From positions 1 to 10,728 of the forward strand of contig JBAYQE010000092.1 of the NCBI GenBank assembly GCA_041677345.1: a stretch of DNA of 10,728 bases, given 5' to 3'. Below, piece by piece: positions 1 to 6,456 of the stretch; the first letter of the stretch is position 1; each line of letters begins with the position of its first letter. The notes under the pieces are model-generated. The model worked only from the letters and a program-made list of their open reading frames with translations. It did not search any database and was not told the DNA's origin. The DNA comes from JALOAT01 sp041677345 (lineage in GTDB: Bacteria > Pseudomonadota > Gammaproteobacteria > Thiohalomonadales > Thiohalomonadaceae). The position numbers and the translations under genes were made by a program.

Positions 1-1160
1 ACTGGCAACGTGACACCACAGCCGATGTGCTGCGCAAGATCCGCAGCGCCGACGGCATGCCCGGTTTGCTCGATCACCTGCACGGCCGTGACTGCTACCT
101 CTACGATGCCCATGCGGCGCCCGGACTCCGGGGAGAGCCGGGTGCGGTGATTGCACGCTCGGGACCCGCACTGTGCCGTGCCACGGTCGACGGTGCCGTA
201 TGGATCGGCCACCTGCGCGACAAGACGCACAAGCACCCCTTCAAACTGCCTGCGACGACCCTGCTGCACGATGAACTCGCGCCTGTGCCCGAGATCGCCA
301 TCGACAGCGACGACGGATACCGGGAAATCAGCTACGAGGAACACGACGGTATCGGCTACCTGCATTTCAGGTTCTACAACGGTGCCATGAGCAGCGAGCA
401 ATGCGAGCGGCTGTTGCGAGCCTATCAGGCCGCCTGCGAGGGTGACTGCCGGGTTCTGGTGCTGGCCGGCGGCCCCGACTACTGGTCCAACGGCATGCAT
501 CTGAATGTCATCGAGGCGGCGGCCAGCGCCAGTGACGAATCGTGGCGCAACATCAACGCCATCGACGACCTGGCCGCCGCCATCATCACCAACGAGCGCC
601 AGCTGACGGTGGCGGCGTTGCAGGGGAATGCCGGGGCCGGCGGGGTGTTCCTGGCGCGCGCGGCTGACCGGGTGTGGGCGCGCCGCGGTATCATTCTCAA
701 TCCGCACTACAAGGACATGGGCAACCTGTACGGCTCGGAATACTGGACTTATCTCCTGCCGCGCTACGCCGGAGAGGAGAACGCCCAGCGCATTTCCCAG
801 GCGCGCCTGCCCATGGGTGTGGACGAGGCCAATGAGCTTGGCCTGGTGGACGAGATCCTCGACGGTGATGTCGCGCGCTTCCAGTCCGAGGTACGCGCGC
901 GGGCCGGGCGACTGGCGGCGGCCGATCGTTTCGCCGCCCTGCGGGCGGAAAAGATCGCGCGCCGGCGCCGTGACGAGGCGGAAAAACCACTGCAGCGCTA
1001 TCGTGAAGAGGAATTGGAGCGAATGCACGTCAATTTCTACGGCTTCGACTCCAGTTATCACGTGGCCCGCTATAACTTCGTTTACAAGGTGCCGAAGTCG
1101 CGCACACCGCTGACCATCGCGGGACATCGCCGCAAAGGGAATCTGAGGAGAGATGCATGA
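1..1160 (+). CDS. hoxX: HoxX, CO-forming hydrogenase maturation protein (5' end outside window)
   Basis: HoxX is a cytoplasmic two-domain enzyme. It takes the formyl group of N10-formyl-tetrahydrofolate and releases CO for the Fe(CO)(CN)2 site of NiFe hydrogenases during aerobic growth. The reading frame is open from base 3, so the gene enters from upstream; about 385 residues are visible. The family is usually 550-590 residues, so roughly the first third (the formyltransferase catalytic half) is missing. The first ~95 visible residues match the formyltransferase C-terminal part, including a segment reading VLRKIRSADGMPG. The rest is the crotonase (enoyl-CoA hydratase-like) domain, with the oxyanion-hole-type stretch LQGNAGAGG and the HoxX-typical KDMGNLYGSEYW. 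The frame ends in TGA overlapping the hoxA ATG (ATGA, 4 nt), so the two genes are likely co-transcribed and translationally coupled. Identification is confident from motifs and context. Confidence 0.92.
   Translation, partial: WQRDTTADVLRKIRSADGMPGLLDHLHGRDCYLYDAHAAPGLRGEPGAVIARSGPALCRATVDGAVWIGHLRDKTHKHPFKLPATTLLHDELAPVPEIAIDSDDGYREISYEEHDGIGYLHFRFYNGAMSSEQCERLLRAYQAACEGDCRVLVLAGGPDYWSNGMHLNVIEAAASASDESWRNINAIDDLAAAIITNERQLTVAALQGNAGAGGVFLARAADRVWARRGIILNPHYKDMGNLYGSEYWTYLLPRYAGEENAQRISQARLPMGVDEANELGLVDEILDGDVARFQSEVRARAGRLAAADRFAALRAEKIARRRRDEAEKPLQRYREEELERMHVNFYGFDSSYHVARYNFVYKVPKSRTPLTIAGHRRKGNLRRDA
1145..1150 (+). promoter_or_regulatory. Strong ribosome binding site for hoxA
   Basis: GAGGAG lies 6 nt before the hoxA ATG at 1157, inside the last codons of hoxX. 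It fixes the hoxA start at the ATGA overlap. Confidence 0.75.
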
Positions 1161-2632
1161 GTGAGCTGCCCACCGTTCTGGTCGTGGACGATGAGGTACG
1201 CAGCCTCGAAGCCCTGGTGCGCGTCCTTGAAGACGACTTCGAGGTACTAACCGCGAGCAACACCCTGGAAGCCGAGGCCTTCCTCGCGCGCGAATGGGTG
1301 CAGGTGATTCTCTGTGACCAGCGCATGCCCGGCACCTCCGGGGTCGAGTTCCTCAAGCAGGTGCGCGAGAAATGGCCCGATGTGATCCGCATGGTGATCT
1401 CGGGTTATACCGATTCAGAGGAGATCATCAGCGCCGTCAACGACGCAGGCATCTACCAGTACATCACCAAGCCCTGGCACCCCGACAGCCTCATCCTCAC
1501 CCTGCGTAATGCGGTGCACCTGTCGGAGCTGCAGCGCCAGAATGAGATGCTGTCGGTGGAACTGAAGCGCATGCCCCAGCCGCTGGAGGAGAGTGTTGCG
1601 GAGAAACGGGATCTCCTGCGCGACCGCTATCGCTATGAGGATGGCATCGTGCGCTCTCCGCGCAGTTGCATGAATGCGGTGTGCGACCATGTTGCACGTG
1701 TCGCACCTTATGACGTGTCGGTGCTGCTCATGGGAGAGTCCGGCACGGGCAAGGAACTCATCGCCCGCGCCCTGCACTACAACAGCCTGCGCTGGCACAA
1801 ACCCTTCGTGGTGGAGAACTGTGCCGCCCTGCCGGATGAACTGCTGGAAAGCGAGTTGTTCGGCTACAAGCGCGGCGCCTTCACCGGCGCCGTGGAAGAC
1901 CGCATCGGTCTGTTCGAGCGTGCCAACGGCGGCACTGTGTTCCTGGACGAGATCGGTGAGGTATCGCCGGCCTTTCAGGTGAAGCTGTTACGCGTGCTGC
2001 AGGAAGGCGAGATCCGGCCGCTCGGCAGCGGTCGTACCCGCCAGGTGGACGTGCGCGTGGTGGCGGCCACCAACAAGCATCTGGAGACGGAGGTGCGTGA
2101 AGGCCGCTTCCGGGAAGACCTCTATTACCGGCTTGCCGCGGTCACCGTCCAGTTGCCGCCGCTGCGCGACAGGCTGGAAGACATAACGGTGCTCGCGGAG
2201 GCGTTGTTGCAGGATGCCATGAAGACGCTGGGCAAGCGTGTACGCGGCTTAAGCGAGGAGGCGCTGTCGTGCATGCGTGCCTATCACTGGCCGGGCAACG
2301 TGCGCGAACTGCAGAACGAGATCCGGCACATGCTGGTGATGGCGGACGGTGACTGGCTGGGTGCGGAACTGCTGAGCAAACGTGTCCTGCATGCCATGCC
2401 GGAAGAGGCCACCGATATGACGGAGCTGCTCACCGAGGGCGGCAGTCTGAAGGACCGCATCGAAAGCCTGGAGGCGCGCATCCTCAAGGAAACGCTCATT
2501 CGCCACCGCTGGAACAAGAGCCGGGCGGCGCAGGAGCTCGGGCTTTCGCGGGTGGGTTTGCGCAGCAAGTTGGAGCGTTACGGTCTGGAACCGGCAGCCG
2601 GCCAGCCGGATGATGCCGTGGCAAACGGTTAG
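1157..2632 (+). CDS. hoxA: HoxA/HupR, NtrC-family sigma-54 activator of hydrogenase genes
   Basis: This 491-residue response regulator is predicted to switch on hydrogenase operons from -24/-12 promoters. Domains in order: a receiver (about 5-120) with acidic pair D11/D12, phospho-acceptor D54 and K105; an AAA+ sigma-54 interaction domain (about 165-395) with Walker A GESGTGKE at 193-200, the GAFTGA loop at 240-245 and a Walker B FLDE ending at E265; and a Fis-type helix-turn-helix (about 437-475) near WNKSRAAQELGLSR. Both GAFTGA and Walker A are intact, so ATPase and sigma-54 contact should work. In the HoxA/HupR family the unphosphorylated form is the activator, unlike typical NtrC. That this protein behaves so is inferred from family and from its place beside hoxJ and hoxBC. 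Start: ATG at 1157, overlapping the hoxX stop, with a good ribosome binding site. Length is close to the ~480 residues of characterised homologues. Confidence 0.93.
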   Translation: MSELPTVLVVDDEVRSLEALVRVLEDDFEVLTASNTLEAEAFLAREWVQVILCDQRMPGTSGVEFLKQVREKWPDVIRMVISGYTDSEEIISAVNDAGIYQYITKPWHPDSLILTLRNAVHLSELQRQNEMLSVELKRMPQPLEESVAEKRDLLRDRYRYEDGIVRSPRSCMNAVCDHVARVAPYDVSVLLMGESGTGKELIARALHYNSLRWHKPFVVENCAALPDELLESELFGYKRGAFTGAVEDRIGLFERANGGTVFLDEIGEVSPAFQVKLLRVLQEGEIRPLGSGRTRQVDVRVVAATNKHLETEVREGRFREDLYYRLAAVTVQLPPLRDRLEDITVLAEALLQDAMKTLGKRVRGLSEEALSCMRAYHWPGNVRELQNEIRHMLVMADGDWLGAELLSKRVLHAMPEEATDMTELLTEGGSLKDRIESLEARILKETLIRHRWNKSRAAQELGLSRVGLRSKLERYGLEPAAGQPDDAVANG

Positions 2633-2646
2633 CGGGGCGCTGAAAC

Positions 2647-4014
2647 GTGGTAAGCGACCACAAACCCAGTCTTCTCGATAAAGCGGGCGTCAGTGGGCAG
2701 ATGGCCCTCAACGCGTCCACCGAGAGCGCCTGGATCGAGGTGATCCAGAAGATGGACCAGGTGTACGCCGACCTGGTGAGTTACCAAGTGGCGTTGGAGG
2801 AAAACAACGCGGCGCTGGAGGAGGCACAGCAGTTCATTCGCAGCGTGCTCGCCTCCATGACCGACGTGCTCATCGTGTGCGACAACCGCGGGCGCATCCA
2901 GCAGGTCAACGCCGCTCTGGAGACACTCACCGGGCGCAGCCCCGCGGAACTTCTGCAGCAACGGATCGGCGCCCTGTTCATGCCCGATTCCACGCCTCTG
3001 GCGGAACGCTTTCCGGAAAAGCTGGCCACCGGCGGACTGGTGGATTGCGAAGTCAACCTGCGCGCCGCCAACGGCGAGCCCATCCCGCTGGCCATGAATT
3101 GTTCCTCACGTTACGACCACGAAGGGCGCCTGGTGGGCATGGTACTCATCGGCCGCCCCGTCGGTGAGCTGCGCCGCGCCTATGACGAGCTGAACCGTGC
3201 CCATCACGAGTTGCAGAAGACCCAGCAGCACCTGATCCATTCAGAAAAGATGGCGTCCCTGGGTAGGCTGGTGGCCGGTGTGGCCCACGAGCTGAACAAC
3301 CCCATCAGTTTCGTGTACGGCAACGTGCATGCACTGCGGCGCTACGGTGAAGGTATCACCCGCTACCTCAGCGCGGTGGAGGCGGGCATGGACCCGGCGG
3401 CGCTGCGCGAGTTGCGCGAGGAGCTGAAGATTGACCGTATCCTGCGCGACCTGGGCCCGCTCATCGCCGGCACCATGGAAGGGGCGGAGCGGGTGAGCGA
3501 GATCGTGCAGGACCTGCGGCGCTATTCCGCCAGCCGTCAGGAAGAACCGCGTGAGTTCGACGTGGCGGAGGCCATCCAGAAGGCACTGAGCTGGGTCTTC
3601 AAGGTGGAGCGCCGCATGCCGGAGGTAAGCTTCGACATGCCGGAGCACCTGGTCATCCTGGGCCGGCGCGGCTATGTGCACCAGATCCTGGTGAACCTGG
3701 TGCAGAATGCCATGGACGTCATGGATGCCATGGATGCACCGCGCCTGGACATCGGTTGCCGGGCAGATGGCAACGCGGTGACCATCACCATCCGCGACCA
3801 TGGCCCCGGCATCCCCGCCGAGGCGTTGTCGCAGGTCTTCGACCCCTTCTACACCAGCAAGCCCGTAGGCAAGGGCACCGGACTCGGGCTGTACGTCAGC
3901 TACGGCATGGTCACGGATCTGGGCGGCGATCTGACGGCCGCCAACCATCCCGAAGGTGGCGCGTTGTTTACCCTCACGCTCCCTTATGAGGACGCATTGC
4001 ATGACGAGCCCTGA
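2647..4014 (+). CDS. hoxJ: HoxJ/HupT, soluble PAS histidine kinase of the H2-sensing relay
   Basis: This 455-residue kinase is predicted to phosphorylate HoxA when H2 is absent. No membrane segment is seen, in line with a cytoplasmic sensor that receives its signal from the HoxBC hydrogenase. An N-terminal helical stretch rich in Glu (about 20-62) leads to a PAS domain (about 63-170). The HisKA H-box follows, with the phosphorylatable H214 in GVAHELNNP. The ATPase domain has an N-box around N354, a G1 box DHGPGIP at 384-390 and a G2 box GKGTGLGL at 408-415. All catalytic boxes look intact, unlike the HoxJ of Cupriavidus necator H16, which is known to be disabled by a Gly-to-Ser change. Start: GTG at 2647, 14 nt after the hoxA stop, with only a weak ribosome binding site. 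ATG at 2701 is an alternative start and would remove 18 residues before the conserved part. The end overlaps hoxB by 14 nt. Confidence 0.9.
   Translation: MVSDHKPSLLDKAGVSGQMALNASTESAWIEVIQKMDQVYADLVSYQVALEENNAALEEAQQFIRSVLASMTDVLIVCDNRGRIQQVNAALETLTGRSPAELLQQRIGALFMPDSTPLAERFPEKLATGGLVDCEVNLRAANGEPIPLAMNCSSRYDHEGRLVGMVLIGRPVGELRRAYDELNRAHHELQKTQQHLIHSEKMASLGRLVAGVAHELNNPISFVYGNVHALRRYGEGITRYLSAVEAGMDPAALRELREELKIDRILRDLGPLIAGTMEGAERVSEIVQDLRRYSASRQEEPREFDVAEAIQKALSWVFKVERRMPEVSFDMPEHLVILGRRGYVHQILVNLVQNAMDVMDAMDAPRLDIGCRADGNAVTITIRDHGPGIPAEALSQVFDPFYTSKPVGKGTGLGLYVSYGMVTDLGGDLTAANHPEGGALFTLTLPYEDALHDEP
3988..3992 (+). promoter_or_regulatory. Ribosome binding site for hoxB inside hoxJ
   Basis: GAGGA lies 8 nt before the ATG at 4001. 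It supports that start over the in-frame ATG at 3986, which lies within hoxJ and would add five residues with no family support. Confidence 0.6.
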
Positions 4015-5008
4015 CAGGCAGAAGCTGCTCTGGCTGCAGTCGGGTGGTTGTGGCGGCTGTTCCATTTCCATGCTCGGCGCACAATCGCCCGACCTCATCA
4101 CCGCCCTCGCCAGCGCGGGCATCGAAGTGCTGTGGCATCCATCACTGAGCCAGGAGAGCGGCGCCGATCTGCTGGAGTTGTTGCAGGGCATCATCGCCGG
4201 CGAGACCCGCCTCGACATCCTGTGCGTAGAGGGCGCGGTGATGCGCGGCCCGGGCGGTACCGGGCTGTTCCACGTGCTGGCAGGCACGGGGCGGCCCATG
4301 ATGGCCTGGATCGAGGCGCTCGCCATGCGCGCGCGGCATGTCGTCGCGGTGGGCAGTTGTGCCGCCTTCGGCGGCATCTCATCCGGCGGCGGCAATCACA
4401 CCGAGGCCTGCGGGGTGCAGTACGAGGGTGCCGAACCCGGCGGCCTGCTGGGCGAGGTGTTCCGTAGTGCGAGCGGGCTGCCGGTGGTGAACATCGCCGG
4501 TTGCCCCACCCATCCCAATTGGGTGGTGGAGACCCTGGCGCAGCTCGCCATGGGCGAAATGGATACGGACGGGCTCGATCCGCTCAATCGCCCGCGTAGC
4601 TACACCGATCATCTGGTGCATCACGGCTGCCCCCGCAACGAGTTCTACGAATACAAGGCGAGTGCCGAGCACGTCTCGGAACTGGGCTGCATGATGGAGC
4701 ACCTGGGTTGCATGGGTACCCAGGCGCACGCCGACTGCAACACACGCCTGTGGAATGGCGAGGGCTCATGCCTGCGTGGCGGCTTCGCCTGCATCGCCTG
4801 TACACACCCCGGTTTCGAGGAGCCGGGTTACGTGTTCGGCCTGACCCGCAAGATCGCCGGTATCCCGGTGGGCCTGCCCACCGACATGCCCAAGGCCTGG
4901 TTCGTCGCACTCGCCTCGCTCGCCAAGGCGGCGACCCCGCCACGCCTCAAGGAAAACGCCGTGGCCGACCATATCGTGGTGCCACCCAAGACCCGGGAGA
5001 AGCCATGA
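4001..5008 (+). CDS. hoxB: HoxB/HupU, small subunit of the regulatory (H2-sensing) NiFe hydrogenase
   Basis: This 335-residue protein is the electron-transfer subunit of the H2 sensor. It starts at the cluster-binding domain without a twin-arginine signal peptide, as expected for a cytoplasmic sensor; membrane-bound hydrogenases carry that signal. Likely cluster ligands are C17, C20, C120 and C168 (proximal); H207, C210, C230 and C237 (distal); and C246, C257, C264 and C267 (medial). C257 sits about where ordinary hydrogenases have the proline that leaves a 3Fe-4S cluster, so three 4Fe-4S clusters are likely, as in known regulatory hydrogenases. A tail of about 65 residues after the last cluster cysteine fits the C-terminal extension that in Cupriavidus HoxB is needed for pairing with HoxJ. 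Start: ATG at 4001 with its own ribosome binding site, overlapping hoxJ by 14 nt. The stop overlaps the hoxC start by 4 nt (ATGA). Confidence 0.93.
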   Translation: MTSPDRQKLLWLQSGGCGGCSISMLGAQSPDLITALASAGIEVLWHPSLSQESGADLLELLQGIIAGETRLDILCVEGAVMRGPGGTGLFHVLAGTGRPMMAWIEALAMRARHVVAVGSCAAFGGISSGGGNHTEACGVQYEGAEPGGLLGEVFRSASGLPVVNIAGCPTHPNWVVETLAQLAMGEMDTDGLDPLNRPRSYTDHLVHHGCPRNEFYEYKASAEHVSELGCMMEHLGCMGTQAHADCNTRLWNGEGSCLRGGFACIACTHPGFEEPGYVFGLTRKIAGIPVGLPTDMPKAWFVALASLAKAATPPRLKENAVADHIVVPPKTREKP

Positions 5009-6456
5009 GTCGCCGTGTGGTCGGACCGTACAATCGCGTGGAGGGCGATCTTGAGATCACCCTCGACGTGGGGGCGGGCAAGGTGCGCGAGGCGCGCGTA
5101 TCGGCGCCGCTGTATCGTGGCTTCGAGCAGATGCTGGTCGGGCGCGATCCACGCGATGCACTGGTGTATACGCCGCGCATCTGCGGCATTTGCTCGGTGG
5201 CACAGTCGGTTGCGTCGGCGCGTGCACTCGCCGCGCTCACGGGACTCACCATGCCTGAAAACGGCCGCCTCAGTACCAATCTGGTGCTGGCCAACGAGAA
5301 CGTGGCGGACCACCTTACCCATTTCTATCTGTTCTTCATGCCCGACTTTGCGGGCGAGGCCTATGCCGGCGAGCCGTGGCATGCGCAGTCGGCGGCGCGC
5401 TTCGCGGCGGTGAAGGGGACCGCCGCACGCGACGTGCTGCCGGCACGGGCGGAATTCCTGCAGCTCATGGGACTGCTCGCGGGCAAGTGGCCACACTCCC
5501 TGGCCATTCAGCCGGGCGGCACCACGCGTGCCATCGCCGCCCAGGAGCGCATGCGTATCCTGGCATTACTCCACAGCTTCCGGCGTTTTCTCGAGACCAC
5601 GCTGTTCGGTGACTCCCTGGAGGCGGTGGTGGCGCTGGACAGCGATGCGGCCCTGATGGCCTGGTTGGCTTCGGGCGATCCGCTGCGTTGTGACTTCACT
5701 CGCTTCCTGCTCATCGCCCAGGCGTTGCAACTGGAACGCCTCGGCCGCGCCACTGACTGCTTCATGAGTTATGGGGCCTACGCCGAGTCGGAAGGCGCAC
5801 TGTTCCGTGCCGGCGTCGGCGAGGGTGTCGAATGCCTCCCGCTTCCCGTCGAATCCATCATGGAAGACCTGAGCCACAGTTGGATGGAGTACCGCACCAT
5901 ACCCAGGCATCCCTTCGATGGCGTGACCGTGCCGGCCGTCCCGGATACGGAAGGCTATAGCTGGTGCAAGGCGCCGCGGCTGGGCGGGCGGGTGGTGGAA
6001 GTGGGTGCGCTCGCCCGGCAGGTGGTGGACGGGCACCCGCTGGCCTGCGATCTGGTGGCGCGCGGGGGCGGCAACGTGCGCAGCCGGGTGATCGCGCGCC
6101 TGCTGGAGATCGCCCGCGTCACCCTGGCCATGGAACGCTGGGCAAAGGAACTGCGCCCGGGAGAACCTTATTGCAGCCATGGCGAACTGTCCGACTCGGC
6201 GCAGGGCATGGGACTCATCGAGGCCGCGCGCGGCAGCCTGGGCCACTGGCTGAGCGTGCGCAACGGGCGTATCCACAATTACCAGATCATCGCACCCACC
6301 ACCTGGAACTTCTCACCGCGTGACGGTGCCGGGGTGCCGGGCGCACTGGAGCAGGCGTTGCAGGGCGCGCCCATGAGCGAAGGTGAGCGCAATCCCATCG
6401 CCGTTCAGCACATCGTGCGCTCCTTCGACCCGTGTATGGCCTGCACCGTCCATTGA
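5005..6456 (+). CDS. hoxC: HoxC/HupV, large subunit of the regulatory NiFe hydrogenase
   Basis: This 483-residue subunit carries the NiFe site at which H2 is sensed. N-terminal ligands C60 and C63 lie in RICGICSVAQS, and C-terminal ligands C477 and C480 in DPCMACTVH. The sequence stops right at that His (483), so there is no C-terminal peptide for a maturation endopeptidase to cut. This is a trait of the sensor class; catalytic hydrogenases carry a cleaved tail. Position 67 is Gln where most uptake hydrogenases have His. I62 and F110 match the bulky gas-channel residues known in Cupriavidus HoxC to limit O2 entry. The N-terminus begins directly with the family core (VGPYNRVEGDLEI). The frame is open further upstream to 4708, but that extension runs through hoxB and is rejected. 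GGGAGA at 4995-5000 is the likely ribosome binding site. The gene shares one base with the hypF start (TGATG). Confidence 0.95.
   Translation: MSRRVVGPYNRVEGDLEITLDVGAGKVREARVSAPLYRGFEQMLVGRDPRDALVYTPRICGICSVAQSVASARALAALTGLTMPENGRLSTNLVLANENVADHLTHFYLFFMPDFAGEAYAGEPWHAQSAARFAAVKGTAARDVLPARAEFLQLMGLLAGKWPHSLAIQPGGTTRAIAAQERMRILALLHSFRRFLETTLFGDSLEAVVALDSDAALMAWLASGDPLRCDFTRFLLIAQALQLERLGRATDCFMSYGAYAESEGALFRAGVGEGVECLPLPVESIMEDLSHSWMEYRTIPRHPFDGVTVPAVPDTEGYSWCKAPRLGGRVVEVGALARQVVDGHPLACDLVARGGGNVRSRVIARLLEIARVTLAMERWAKELRPGEPYCSHGELSDSAQGMGLIEAARGSLGHWLSVRNGRIHNYQIIAPTTWNFSPRDGAGVPGALEQALQGAPMSEGERNPIAVQHIVRSFDPCMACTVH

Noticed and set aside
3241..4395. Long minus-strand open frame (384 codons) opposite hoxJ and hoxB
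   Set aside because: It lies antisense to two clearly identified genes, shows no recognisable domain, and is explained by high GC content.
4708..5004. N-terminal extension of HoxC to an upstream in-frame start
   Set aside because: The extra 99 residues come from hoxB read in another frame. Family proteins begin at the VGPYNRVEGD core, and the ATG at 5005 has a ribosome binding site.
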